DNA of 64,000 nt from Ruminococcus sp. UNK.MGS-30 (GCA_000980705.1 LBCK01000001.1:806001-870000), one strand, 5' to 3'. Counted from the first letter of the stretch, positions 8,595-18,425 are shown. Made by a program: numbers and translations. The notes: generated by a model not told the origin, from the letters alone.

Positions 8595-9164
8595 ATGGCA
8601 GAACAGAAAAAATCCAGTGCAAAGGCAATGATTTTGCCGCCGCTGGTGCTGGCAGTCATCTGCGCTGTCTGCTGTGCCTTCCTGGCGCTGGCAAACATGG
8701 TGACCAAGGATAAGATCGCTGCCGCCGAGGCAGACGCCATCCAGTCCAGCTTACAGCAGCTGCCGGATGCCGGAACCTTTGAAGAGATCACCGATTTTAC
8801 CCCGGAGAACAACGAGAAGGCGACTGCCACCGGACTGTACCAGGATGAAAAGGGACAGTTTGCCGTGCTGGTCACCGCAGACGGCTATAACAAAGGCGGT
8901 CTCCAGGTTGTGATCGGCGTGGACAAAGACGGCGCTGTCACCGGCGTGTCTTTCGTGACCGTTTCCGAAACACCGGGTCTGGGTACCAAGGTGCAGTCCA
9001 ATCCGGAACTGCTGGTGGATAACCTGGTGGGACTGTCGGACGAAACGGTCGTAAACGGCGTGGATAATATCACCGGTGCGACTTATTCTTCCAAGGGCAT
9101 GAAGGCAGCCGTAAACTGCGCACTTGCCACAGTCAGCGCAAATCAGGAGGTGACCGGCGCATGA
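8595..9164 (+). CDS. rnfG: Electron transport complex subunit RnfG (FMN-binding)
   Basis: A 189-residue protein with one N-terminal membrane anchor (residues 10-32) and an outside FMN-binding domain. The flavinylation site is seen at NITGATYSSKG, acceptor Thr163. PGLGTKVQ is the conserved loop before it. The start codon lies just after the rnfD stop with AAGGAGG overlapping the rnfD end. The stop overlaps the rnfE start (ATGA). Confidence 0.95.
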   Translation: MAEQKKSSAKAMILPPLVLAVICAVCCAFLALANMVTKDKIAAAEADAIQSSLQQLPDAGTFEEITDFTPENNEKATATGLYQDEKGQFAVLVTADGYNKGGLQVVIGVDKDGAVTGVSFVTVSETPGLGTKVQSNPELLVDNLVGLSDETVVNGVDNITGATYSSKGMKAAVNCALATVSANQEVTGA

Positions 9165-9826
9165 ACTACGGAAAGGAATTTACAAAGGGTATTCTGAAAG
9201 AAAACCCGACGCTGGTGGGACTGCTGGGTATGTGTCCCACACTGGCAGTCACAACGGCTGCGTTTAACGGCATCGGCATGGGCTTGTCCACCATGTTCGT
9301 GCTGATCTGCTCCAATATCGTCATTTCCCTGCTGCGAAAGGTGATCCCGGAACAGGTCAAGCTCCCCTGCTATATCGTCATCATTGCATCTTTCGTGACA
9401 GTCATCCAGTTCCTGGTGCATGGTTTTGTCCCGGCGCTGTATACCAGCCTGGGCGCATTCCTGGAACTGATTACTGTAAACTGCATCATTCTGGGACGGG
9501 CAGAGATGTTCGCCTCGAAAAATAACGTGCTTGCCTCGGCGCTGGACGGCGCCGGCATGGGTCTGGGCTTTACCCTGGCGCTGTTCCTCATGGGCAGCGT
9601 CCGTGAGATCCTGGGCAGCGGCACCTGGTTCGGACTGACCATCCCGGGCATGGTGGGACACACCATGAGCCTGTTTGTCATGCCGGCAGGCGGCTTTCTG
9701 GTGCTGGGCTTTGTGATCGCCGTGGTCTGCGCCCTGTCCAAAAAGCAGCCGCCGAAGAAAATCGGCTGTGCAGGATGTCCCAATGCGGCATCCTGCGGCG
9801 CAAAGTGTGAGGAGGCTGACGCATGA
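9161..9826 (+). CDS. rnfE: Electron transport complex subunit RnfE
   Basis: A 221-residue membrane subunit with six hydrophobic segments, homologous to RnfA and forming with it the core that holds a membrane iron-sulfur centre. The conserved ENPTLVGLLGMCPTLAVT start and FVLICSNIV segment carry the expected core cysteines. The C-terminus is extended by a short cysteine-rich tail (GCAGCPNAASCGAKC), which I do not connect with the core fold. Start and stop overlap rnfG and rnfA by four bases each. Confidence 0.95.
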   Translation: MNYGKEFTKGILKENPTLVGLLGMCPTLAVTTAAFNGIGMGLSTMFVLICSNIVISLLRKVIPEQVKLPCYIVIIASFVTVIQFLVHGFVPALYTSLGAFLELITVNCIILGRAEMFASKNNVLASALDGAGMGLGFTLALFLMGSVREILGSGTWFGLTIPGMVGHTMSLFVMPAGGFLVLGFVIAVVCALSKKQPPKKIGCAGCPNAASCGAKCEEADA

Positions 9827-10407
9827 GTACTTACATTGCCATTATCATTGCTGCCGTACTGACCAATAACTTCGTCCTGTCGAAGTTCTACGGCTGCTGC
9901 CCGTTCCTGGGCGTATCGAAAAAGCTGGACTCCAGCGTGGGCATGGGTGCCGCCGTGGTTTTCGTCATGTTGTGCGCATCCCTGTGTACCTATCCCATCT
10001 ACTATTTCATTCTGAAACCCCTGGAGCTGACCTACCTCCGGACAGTGGCATTTATCCTGGTCATTGCCGTATTTGTACAGCTGCTGGAAATGGTCATCAA
10101 AAAGCTGATGCCGCCGCTGTATAAGACCCTGGGCGTTTATCTGCCCCTTATCACCACCAACTGCGCTGTGCTGGGCGTTACCATCATGAACATTGATGAG
10201 AGCTATAGCTTTGGGCAGTCTCTGGTGAATGCCGTGTTCTCCGGCGTGGGCTTTGCCCTGGCAATGGTGATCTTTTCCGGTGTCCGTTCCCGTGTGGATG
10301 ATGCGGACAGCGAGACCCCGAAGATGTTCCGTGGCGTTCCGGCAACGCTCATTGCGGCAGCGATCGTGTCCATGAGCTTTCTGGGCTTCGGCGGACTGGG
10401 ACAGTAA
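9823..10407 (+). CDS. rnfA: Electron transport complex subunit RnfA
   Basis: A 194-residue membrane subunit, paralogous to RnfE with inverted topology. It has the conserved NNFVLSKFYGCCPFLGVSKK segment near residue 15 and TTNCAVLGV near residue 110. Six hydrophobic segments are visible. It is coupled to rnfE by ATGA overlap and followed 12 bases later by rnfB. Confidence 0.96.
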   Translation: MSTYIAIIIAAVLTNNFVLSKFYGCCPFLGVSKKLDSSVGMGAAVVFVMLCASLCTYPIYYFILKPLELTYLRTVAFILVIAVFVQLLEMVIKKLMPPLYKTLGVYLPLITTNCAVLGVTIMNIDESYSFGQSLVNAVFSGVGFALAMVIFSGVRSRVDDADSETPKMFRGVPATLIAAAIVSMSFLGFGGLGQ

Positions 10408-10419
10408 GGAGGATGTGCC

Positions 10420-11277
10420 ATGGAATTTGTCTATCCCATTTTGATTTTTGTTGTCATGGGCATCGTGTTCGGTGTCCTGCTGGTGGTGATCTCCAAGGTA
10501 TTTGCCGTTGAGACCGATGAGCGTGCCGTCAAGATCACCGAGGCGCTACCCGGCGCAAACTGCGGTGCCTGCGGCTATGCCGGCTGTGCAGACTATGCCG
10601 ATGCCATCGTAAACAAGGGCGCTCCCATGAACGCCTGTCTCCCCGGCGGCGCCAATGCTGCGGCAGCCATCGGCGGGATCATGGGCGTTTCGGTGTCTGC
10701 ATCCGAGCGGATGATCCCGGTGCTGCACTGCAACGGCAACTGCGACGCCACCAACCGGAAGTTCACCTTTGACGGCGTGCAGTCCTGTACGGCAGCAAAG
10801 CGGTTTTACGGCGGCACAGGCGTCTGTGCCTATGGATGTCTTGGACTGGGGGATTGCGTTTCCGTCTGTGAAAACGATGTCATCTCCATCAAGAACGGCA
10901 TTGCCACATTCTGCACGGAAAAGTGCGTCTCCTGCAATAAGTGCGCCAAGGTCTGTCCCAACGGACTGATCGAGCTGCGCCCGGAGAAGAAAAAGGTGGA
11001 CGTGCGCTGTTCCTCCCGGAACACGGGAAAGACGGCGATGCAGTCCTGCAAGAATTCCTGCATCGGCTGCAAAAAGTGCGAAAAGGTTTGCAAGTTTGAG
11101 GCGATTATCGTGGAGAATGCTTATCCGGTCATCGACTATGATAAGTGTAAGTCCTGCGGTCTCTGCGCCAAGGAATGCCCCAGAGGGTGCATTGAAAACC
11201 TGCGTAAGCCGAAGGTTGTCGCTCCGAAGCCGGAACCGGCAAAGGAAAAGCCGGCGGAAAAGGCTGAGGCAGAATAA
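10420..11277 (+). CDS. rnfB: Electron transport complex subunit RnfB (ferredoxin-type)
   Basis: A 285-residue protein that accepts electrons from ferredoxin. In order it has an N-terminal membrane anchor (residues 3-25), a 4Fe-4S domain beginning ALPGANCGACGYAGC, and then ferredoxin-like cysteine sets CVSCNKCAKVCP, CIGCKKCEKVC and CKSCGLCAKECP. The C-terminal tail is rich in P, A, K and E. The ATG is preceded by AAGGAGG. It is the last gene of the operon; the next transcripts are small toxin cassettes. The reaction is ferredoxin:NAD+ electron transfer coupled to Na+ or H+ export. Confidence 0.95.
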   Translation: MEFVYPILIFVVMGIVFGVLLVVISKVFAVETDERAVKITEALPGANCGACGYAGCADYADAIVNKGAPMNACLPGGANAAAAIGGIMGVSVSASERMIPVLHCNGNCDATNRKFTFDGVQSCTAAKRFYGGTGVCAYGCLGLGDCVSVCENDVISIKNGIATFCTEKCVSCNKCAKVCPNGLIELRPEKKKVDVRCSSRNTGKTAMQSCKNSCIGCKKCEKVCKFEAIIVENAYPVIDYDKCKSCGLCAKECPRGCIENLRKPKVVAPKPEPAKEKPAEKAEAE

Positions 11278-11345
11278 AGAATATACTGCGCAAAAAATCC
11301 GGTCTGCCTCTTGACAAACCGGATGGAAACGGGTATAATGAAAAT

Positions 11346-11440
11346 AGAAAGAGCATACCAGTAGACGGTTGCTCCCAATCTAAGAATGGCTTTTAGAAAT
11401 AGCCGCCTTATGTGGAAGTGAGGCGGTTATTTCTGTTTGT
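11346..11440 (+). ncRNA. Predicted regulatory RNA of toxin cassette A
   Basis: A TTGACA/17/TATAAT promoter at 11311-11339 points toward the toxin gene on the other strand. The RNA would begin near 11346 with AGAGCATACC and CGGTTGCTCCCA, and end at the GC-rich hairpin 11397-11432 (AAATAGCCGCC..GGCGGTTATTT), which overlaps the toxin stop codon. Boundaries are predicted from promoter and hairpin positions. Confidence 0.6.
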
Positions 11441-11522
11441 TCTTAAAATTTAAGTAAGCAAGGTATGCCTTGAATACATCACAAACAATGCTGATCAGAT
11501 TGACAATAACATCAAGTTCCAT
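11427..11522 (-). CDS. Small hydrophobic peptide, putative type I toxin (cassette A)
   Basis: A 31-residue peptide beginning MELDVIVNLISIVCDVFKA and ending LNFKNKQK: a single membrane-spanning stretch with a basic tail, like Fst/TxpA/BsrG-type type I toxins. An alternative in-frame ATG two codons upstream (11528) is possible. AAGGGAG serves as ribosome site. The peptide resembles that of cassette E (MDVISFIVSILCNVFRAILA), not those of B, C and D. The toxin role is inferred from size, membrane character and the antisense promoter arrangement. Confidence 0.65.
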   Translation of the reverse strand: MELDVIVNLISIVCDVFKAYLAYLNFKNKQK

Positions 11523-11528
11523 GCACAT

Positions 11529-11616
11529 ACACTCCCTTCTGGGAGCGTGGATTAACCGCCTACCGTTTTCGGTATGCCCTAGGGTAGTTATAGCATATTT
11601 TGCCGAAAACTGTCAA
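11529..11616 (-). promoter_or_regulatory. Toxin promoter and SD-sequestering hairpin, cassette A
   Basis: On the minus strand TTGACA (11611-11616), an 18-base spacer and TATAAC (11587-11592). In the leader, CACGCTCCC pairs with GGGAGTG over a 4-base loop (11529-11548), burying the ribosome site. Confidence 0.6.
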
Positions 11617-11684
11617 GCCAAAAAGCACGCAAAAAATCCGGTCTGTCCCTTGACAAACCGGCTGGAAACGGGTATAATAAAGAT

Positions 11685-11780
11685 AGAAGGAGCATACCGG
11701 CAGACGGTTGCTCCCATGTTTAAGAGATTAAAGAAATAATCGCCTAAGTTGGTAGCTGAGGGCGGTTATTTCTTTTTGTG
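11685..11780 (+). ncRNA. Predicted regulatory RNA of toxin cassette B
   Basis: The promoter TTGACA/17/TATAAT lies at 11650-11678. The RNA would begin near 11685 with AGGAGCATACCGG, carry GCTCCCATG, and end at the hairpin formed by AAATAATCGCC and GGGCGGTTATTT followed by a T-run (about 11735-11776). The 3' half is antisense to the end of the toxin gene. Confidence 0.6.
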
Positions 11781-11882
11781 ATGATTGTCCTTGTTATGAA
11801 AGATGCCGTAAAGGATTCCTGTATATGTTGCAAGGAATGTCAGAAGTGCAAACAAATCTGACCATGTCACATAATGTTCCAT
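11766..11882 (-). CDS. Small hydrophobic peptide, putative type I toxin (cassette B)
   Basis: A 38-residue peptide: MEHYVTWSDLFALLTFLATY, a hydrophobic continuation, and a basic histidine/lysine tail (NKDNHHKKK). It is close to the two peptides near 18 kb (MEHYVTWSELLAL and MEHYVTWSELFAF). The ribosome site GGGAGGTGAT precedes the ATG at good spacing. One membrane span plus a charged end is the usual form of type I toxins. The function is inferred. Confidence 0.7.
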   Translation of the reverse strand: MEHYVTWSDLFALLTFLATYTGILYGIFHNKDNHHKKK

Positions 11883-11890
11883 TCGATCAC

Positions 11891-11992
11891 CTCCCATCGT
11901 ACAAAAGTACATGGGAGCTGGAAATCAAACCGTCCACCGTTTTCGGTATGCCCTAGGGTATTATTATACCACATCCTGCCGAAAGCTGTCAA
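11891..11992 (-). promoter_or_regulatory. Toxin promoter and SD-sequestering hairpin, cassette B
   Basis: On the minus strand TTGACA (11987-11992), 18 bases, TATAAT (11963-11968). In the leader, CTCCCATGTAC pairs with GTACgATGGGAG over a TTTT loop, with one bulged G (11891-11917). Confidence 0.65.
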
Positions 11993-12014
11993 GAAAAATC
12001 AAACCTCACAAACG

Positions 12015-12051
12015 CAAAAAAGCGGTGTACTTTTCAGTACGCCGCTTTTTC
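12015..12051 (-). terminator. Terminator of guaB
   Basis: AAAAAGCGGTGTAC and GTACGCCGCTTTTT pair around a six-base loop, 43 bases after the guaB stop. A T-run follows in the guaB direction. Confidence 0.9.
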
Positions 12052-12093
12052 ACTTCTTCTATTTTCGGGAAAGCATAAATCAGAAACGAACGC

Positions 12094-13812
<1,719 letters not shown>

Positions 13813-13884
13813 GGGTTTCGGCATCTACAAGGGGAATTTTACAGCTTTTCCAAAATTCTGTCTTATTCTGTCAGCTTGAAAAAA

Positions 13885-14110
13885 CATACCGTAGGGGTCG
13901 ATGCCCAGCCCGTCGCCCAGCGGAAATGGCGACGGCAGACTTGCCCAAGGATAGCAAGCCACATCGACCCGTCCCATTTATTGTAGGGGCGAACATTGTT
14001 CGCCTAAGACTCCTCAGTCAGCCTACGGCTGCCAGCTCCTCTAGAAGAGGAGCCAATTTAGCCTCCTCTCTTAGAGGAGGTGCCCGAAGGGCGGAGGAGT
14101 TTCGGGCGAA
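13885..14110. repeat. Dispersed repeat cluster upstream of the dockerin gene
   Basis: Holds a GTAGGGGCGAACATTGTTCG block, a GACTCCTCAGTCAGCCTACG block with nested hairpins, and GGCGGAGGAGT at its right side. These are the same phrases as at 7.4, 46.4, 52.2 and 61.0 kb. The remaining sequence to 14347 has no gene; AAAGGAG is the ribosome site of the next gene. Confidence 0.6.
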
Positions 14111-14347
14111 CCATGTCCGTCCCATTCGCCCCTACGAGATAATTTCCACCGAACTATTACACCACCGCCCGGCTTTAAGAATTCTTTAAGAAACCTGCCT
14201 TATACTATGGAATAACAGGAAAGGCAGAAGGTTTCTGTCTGCCGCCGCTTCTCATTTTCCAATTTCTGCCCTGCGGCAAAGCGCCGCTGTTCCGAAGGCA
14301 GGGGAAAACACTCCGCAACAGCTCGTAACAAAGGAGAAGTGAACAAC

Positions 14348-17300
14348 ATGAAAAAAAACTCGCACCGCTATGTGCGGAAAACCGCAGCCGGCGTGGTCGC
14401 TCTGTCCATGCTCTGCGCCGCTGCAATCCCTTCGGTTCTGGCTATGTCTGCCGGCGCAGCCAGCGCATCCGGCGACCTGAACGGTGACGGCTCTGTCACT
14501 GCCGCCGATGCGGCAATCCTGCAAACCTCACTCCTGGGCGGCACTGCCCTCACCGCAGAACAGTACGCCAACGCCGATGTCACCGGTGACGGCGCTGTGG
14601 ATGGTCTGGATCTGACCCGGCTCCGTCAGATGGCTGCGGTCGTTCCCGTAAGCGATGCCATCGCCATCCACCTCAGCGACAGCGGTATTACCGTAGAGGG
14701 CGACACCAAGGGCGTGACCGCCGTTTCCGGAAAGACTGTCACCATCTCTGCCTCCGGCAACTACACCGTAGACGGCTCGATCACAGACGGACAGATTCTG
14801 GTGAACATCCCGGATACCACAGCGGATTCTGACGCAGTTTCCCTGTATTTGCAGGATGTGACCATGACCTCTTCCAACGGTGCGCCCTGCATTCTGGGAC
14901 AGAGCGCAAAGAAACTGAAACTGACCTGCTCCGGTGAAAATACGCTGACCGATACTGCCGCCGAGGCAAACGCCGACACCAGCGGCGTGATCTACGGCGA
15001 CTGTGATATTACTGTTACCAAGAACAGTACCGGCACGCTGAACATCACCAGCAGTATGAATACGGCTATCCGTTCCAAGGACGACATCAAGCTCAACGGC
15101 GGCGCTGTCGTGATCAATACCGATGTGGACGACACTTCCGACGCCGATGCCATCCGGGCAAACAATACCCTGGAGGTAGACGGCGCATCGGTTTCCATTA
15201 CCTCTTCCGCAGACGGTCTGAAATCCTCCAAGGAAGACGTTTCCATCCTCTCTGGCAAGGTGAGCATCAAGGCAGGCAATGACGCAGTACAGGCGGCAAC
15301 TGCCCTCAATATCTCCGGCGGCACGGTGATCGCCAGCGGCGACCGTGGCTTTACCCTGGATGAAAACGGCACACTCGCCATTACCGGCGGCGATGTGCTG
15401 GCGACAGCCACCGACTACGCATTCGGCATGGATTCTTCCGGTGCGGCAGTGACTGTAGACACTTCCGGCTGCACCCAGGGCGTGGTACAGCTGGACTATG
15501 CGGCAGAGTGGAAAAAGAGCAACGCTGTGACTTTGAAGAAGGGCAGCGATACTGTCTTTGAAATGACGCCGAATAAGAAGTACACCTATGTGCTGGCAAG
15601 CGGCGCAAAGCTCTCCGGCACAGACAGCTATACCCTCTATACCGGCGGCACGCAGATGAACCACAGCGGTTCGGACAACGGCACATTTGCCATGACCGGT
15701 ACGCTGACCAAGTTCACCGATGTCAAGGAACTGACCGGCGGCAGCGAACTCCCGGATGATGACAGCGTTGTCACTGCCCTGGTCTACAGCGGCAGCAGCG
15801 TGACGGCAACCAACGCCTCCGGCGGCGTAGTCTCCAATCCGTCCAATCTGACCATCTCCGGCGCAAATGTCACCATTACGGCATCCAGTGAGATTTCTGT
15901 CAGCGGCGAAAGCACCAGCGGACAGCTTGCCGTCAACGTGGACAAAACGGCAGAGCCGGAGGGCAAGGTGGTGCTGAACCTGGAGGGACTGACCCTTTCC
16001 AACAGCAGCGCTGCGCCCATCTATGTTGAGGCGATCGGCGATGAGGTGCAGATCTCTGCCAAGAACGGCACGACCAACACCATTTCGGACGGCACATCCC
16101 ACACGGATACCTATGTGGACAGCGACGGCAATACCAACACCGTAAACGGGGCGATCTTCTCCCGTGACGATCTGAAGCTCAAGGGCAAGGGTACGCTGAT
16201 CGTCAACGGCAATACCGAGGACGGCATCGTCTGCAAGAACGATCTGAAGATCTGGAACGGCAATATTACTGTCAACGCCGCAGATGACGGCATCCGTGGC
16301 AATGATTCGGTACGCATCGGCGACCCGGATGCCGCCGATTACAGCAGCCTGTCTGTGACCGTAAACACCAATAACGGCAGCTCCGGCGGCGACGGCATCA
16401 AGACCAACTCCGACGAGGACGGCAAGGGCTATGTCACCATCAACGGCGGCACGGTCAACATCGACTCCTACGCAGACGGCATCCAGGCAGAGCAGACCTT
16501 TACCATGAATGGCGGCGAACTGAACATCACCACCTATCAGGGTTCGAACTTTACCGGCAGCGCATCCGGCGGCAACGGCGGCTGGGGCGGCGGCATGGGA
16601 GGCAATGACGGCAACTCCAACAAGACCGACATCAGCGCCAAGGGCATCAAGGCTGTGGGTGTGTACGATGAGGCAGGCACGACCTGGCAGAGCGGCGGCG
16701 ATCTGATCGTCAACGGCGGCACGATCACCATTGATTCTTCCGACGACAGTCTCCACTGCGGCGGCGATATGCAGCTGCTGGGCGGCAGCATGACACTGGC
16801 GACCGCAGATGACGGCGCACACAGTGATCATGCTCTGACCATCGGCAGCACCGGCGGCGATTATGATGCGCCTTATGTGAACATCACCAAGTCCTACGAG
16901 GGCATCGAAGGCGTGGATATCACCCAGAACAGCGGTACGGTTATGGTAACCTCCAGCGACGACGGCTATAATGCCGCAGGCGGCGCAGACAGTAGCGGCA
17001 ACAATAACAGCGGCGGCTGGGGTCAAGGCAGCTGGGGAGGACCCGGCGGCGGAAGTTCCAGTGACGGCAGCCAGACCATGACCTTTAACGGCGGCTATGC
17101 CTATGTGAATGCAGCCGGCGACGGTCTGGACTCCAACGGCAATATCTACTTCAACGGCGGCTATGTCTTTGTATCCCAGACCGGCGGCGGAAACGGCCCG
17201 CTGGACTGCGGCGACAGCAACAACTCCATCACCTATTCCGGCGGTACAGTCATTGCGGCAGGCAGCAGCGATATGTTTGAAACACCCAGCAGCTACTCCT

Positions 17301-17596
17301 TCCTGTCTACGACCTCTGTTTCTGCCGGTCAGACCATTACCTTTACCGATGCCAGCGGCAATGTGCTTGCCACATTCACCCTGCCGAACGGCTCTGCGGA
17401 AATGGTAATGTGCAGCCAGGAATCCAGCGTCACCTGCTATACCGGTGGCACACTCTCCGGTACGACCTATTTTGCCAGCCAGGACAGCACGAACCGCTGC
17501 GGCTACGGCGGAACGATCAGCGGCGGTACGGCCGTATCTGCTAGTTCCGGCGGCAACAGCGACCCGGGAGGCGGCGGAAATAACCGCCCGTTCTGA
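14348..17596 (+). CDS. Secreted dockerin protein with DUF4353-like carbohydrate-binding repeats
   Basis: A product of about 1082 residues with a signal peptide (cut near AMSAGAASA). Directly after it is a type I dockerin: two calcium loops, GDLNGDGSVTAADAAIL and ADVTGDGAVDGLDLTRL, residues 42-100. The remainder is two long beta-solenoid-like parts rich in repeats such as DGIRGND, ADGLKSSKED and ADGIQAEQTF, matching the DUF4353 carbohydrate-binding type. Gly/Asn/Ser-rich stretches occur near residues 740 and 890. The ATG at 14348 was chosen because GGAG lies 11 bases before it; a GTG nine bases earlier is too close. The dockerin would attach it to a cohesin-bearing scaffold. No catalytic domain was recognised. 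Confidence 0.8.
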   Translation: MKKNSHRYVRKTAAGVVALSMLCAAAIPSVLAMSAGAASASGDLNGDGSVTAADAAILQTSLLGGTALTAEQYANADVTGDGAVDGLDLTRLRQMAAVVPVSDAIAIHLSDSGITVEGDTKGVTAVSGKTVTISASGNYTVDGSITDGQILVNIPDTTADSDAVSLYLQDVTMTSSNGAPCILGQSAKKLKLTCSGENTLTDTAAEANADTSGVIYGDCDITVTKNSTGTLNITSSMNTAIRSKDDIKLNGGAVVINTDVDDTSDADAIRANNTLEVDGASVSITSSADGLKSSKEDVSILSGKVSIKAGNDAVQAATALNISGGTVIASGDRGFTLDENGTLAITGGDVLATATDYAFGMDSSGAAVTVDTSGCTQGVVQLDYAAEWKKSNAVTLKKGSDTVFEMTPNKKYTYVLASGAKLSGTDSYTLYTGGTQMNHSGSDNGTFAMTGTLTKFTDVKELTGGSELPDDDSVVTALVYSGSSVTATNASGGVVSNPSNLTISGANVTITASSEISVSGESTSGQLAVNVDKTAEPEGKVVLNLEGLTLSNSSAAPIYVEAIGDEVQISAKNGTTNTISDGTSHTDTYVDSDGNTNTVNGAIFSRDDLKLKGKGTLIVNGNTEDGIVCKNDLKIWNGNITVNAADDGIRGNDSVRIGDPDAADYSSLSVTVNTNNGSSGGDGIKTNSDEDGKGYVTINGGTVNIDSYADGIQAEQTFTMNGGELNITTYQGSNFTGSASGGNGGWGGGMGGNDGNSNKTDISAKGIKAVGVYDEAGTTWQSGGDLIVNGGTITIDSSDDSLHCGGDMQLLGGSMTLATADDGAHSDHALTIGSTGGDYDAPYVNITKSYEGIEGVDITQNSGTVMVTSSDDGYNAAGGADSSGNNNSGGWGQGSWGGPGGGSSSDGSQTMTFNGGYAYVNAAGDGLDSNGNIYFNGGYVFVSQTGGGNGPLDCGDSNNSITYSGGTVIAAGSSDMFETPSSYSFLSTTSVSAGQTITFTDASGNVLATFTLPNGSAEMVMCSQESSVTCYTGGTLSGTTYFASQDSTNRCGYGGTISGGTAVSASSGGNSDPGGGGNNRPF

Positions 17597-17708
17597 GCAC
17601 AGGCAATCTGACGCTTTGGCATAAAACAGCTATCTCCTTGAAATATGCCTATTTTCAGGTAAAAAACATTCCCCTCATCCAAACCCTTCTGCACAGATGT
17701 GCGTGCAG

Positions 17709-17749
17709 AAAAAACGGAGACACCGAGTCAGATCGGGTCTCCGTTTTTT
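17709..17749 (+). terminator. Terminator after the dockerin gene
   Basis: AAAAAACGGAGAC and GTCTCCGTTTTTT form a 13-bp stem with a T-run. The next promoter (toxin cassette C) begins seven bases later. Confidence 0.85.
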
Positions 17750-17755
17750 GTTTTC

Positions 17756-17856
17756 TTGACAGGTTTTGATGGAATGTGGTATAATAAGAGTCCAGAGCAT
17801 ACCGAAAACGGTGGACGGTTTGATTTCCAGCTCCCATGTATTTGATACGATGGGAG
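17756..17856 (+). promoter_or_regulatory. Toxin promoter and SD-sequestering hairpin, cassette C
   Basis: TTGACA (17756-17761), 18 bases, TATAAT (17780-17785). The leader starts with AGAGCATACCGAAAACGGT, then CTCCCATGTAT pairs with ATACgATGGGAG over a 3-base loop (17831-17856) and hides the ribosome site. Confidence 0.7.
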
Positions 17857-17864
17857 GTGATACA

Positions 17865-17972
17865 ATGGAACATTACGTAACATGGTCAGAGCTTTTAGCG
17901 CTCCTGACACTTTTGATTGCATTCGCATCCTTGTTATATACAATTTTCCATGATAATCACAAAAAGAAATAA
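17865..17972 (+). CDS. Small hydrophobic peptide, putative type I toxin (cassette C)
   Basis: A 35-residue peptide starting MEHYVTWSELLALLTLLIAF and ending FHDNHKKK. It has a single predicted membrane span with a basic tail. GGGAGGTGA precedes the ATG. The neighbouring cassette D encodes a peptide differing at only two or three positions, and cassette B encodes a diverged relative. The coding sequence ends inside the shared terminator hairpin. Toxicity is inferred from the resemblance to Fst/TxpA-type loci. Confidence 0.7.
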   Translation: MEHYVTWSELLALLTLLIAFASLLYTIFHDNHKKK

Positions 17973-18058
17973 CCGCCCTCAGCTACCACACTAGGAAACG
18001 GTTATTTCTTTTACTATTTTCTATCATGGGAGCAACCGTCTGCTGGTATGCTCTTTCT
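17960..18058 (-). ncRNA. Predicted regulatory RNA of toxin cassette C
   Basis: The minus-strand promoter TTGACA/17/TATAAT lies at 18065-18093. The RNA begins near 18058 with AGAGCATACCAGCAGACGG, carries GCTCCCATGATAG, and ends at the bidirectional hairpin 17966-18013 (AAGAAATAACCG with CGGTTATTTCTT). Confidence 0.6.
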
Positions 18059-18125
18059 ATCTTTATTATACCCGTTTCCATCCGGTTTGTCAAGGGGCAG
18101 ACCGGATTTTTTGCGTATCTCCGGC

Positions 18126-18226
18126 TTGACAGTTTTCGACAAAATATGTTATAATAATACCCTAGGGCATACCGAAAACGGTGGACGGTTTGATTTCCAG
18201 CTCCCATGTATTTGATACGATGGGAG
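18126..18226 (+). promoter_or_regulatory. Toxin promoter and SD-sequestering hairpin, cassette D
   Basis: TTGACA (18126-18131), 18 bases, TATAAT (18150-18155). The leader is nearly identical to that of cassette C; its hairpin is at 18201-18226. Confidence 0.7.
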
Positions 18227-18234
18227 GTGATACA

Positions 18235-18342
18235 ATGGAACACTACGTAACATGGTCAGAGCTTTTCGCATTTCTGACACTTCTGATTGCATTCGCATCC
18301 TTGTTATATACAATTTTCCATGATAATCACAAAAAGAAATAA
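18235..18342 (+). CDS. Small hydrophobic peptide, putative type I toxin (cassette D)
   Basis: A 35-residue peptide, MEHYVTWSELFAFLTLLIAF followed by the same tail as in cassette C. The two cassettes are tandem repeats of about 370 bp, with most differences in the regulatory RNA part. GGGAGGTGA is the ribosome site. The duplication looks recent. Confidence 0.7.
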   Translation: MEHYVTWSELFAFLTLLIAFASLLYTIFHDNHKKK

Positions 18343-18425
18343 CCGCCCTCTGCGACCAAACTGAAAGCGGTTAATTCTTATTTACCTATTTCATGGGAGC
18401 AACCGTCTGCCGGTATGCTCTTTCT
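18330..18425 (-). ncRNA. Predicted regulatory RNA of toxin cassette D
   Basis: The minus-strand promoter TTGACA/17/TATAAT lies at 18432-18460. The RNA begins near 18425 with AGAGCATACCGGCAGACGG, then GCTCCCATG, and ends at an imperfect hairpin formed by GAAATAACCG and CGGTTAATTC, overlapping the toxin stop. Confidence 0.6.

Noticed and set aside
11311..12000. Cassettes as insertion-sequence remnants or MITEs only
   Set aside because: They have inverted ends, but the ends are functional promoters, the peptide frames are conserved, and hairpins covary. A gene unit explains them better, though mobility is possible.
14528..17026. An 832-residue minus-strand frame opposite the repeat protein, and similar long antisense frames over guaB, the permeases, the xylosidase and citrate synthase
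   Set aside because: All mirror highly biased third positions of real genes and lack family motifs, ribosome sites or sensible context.
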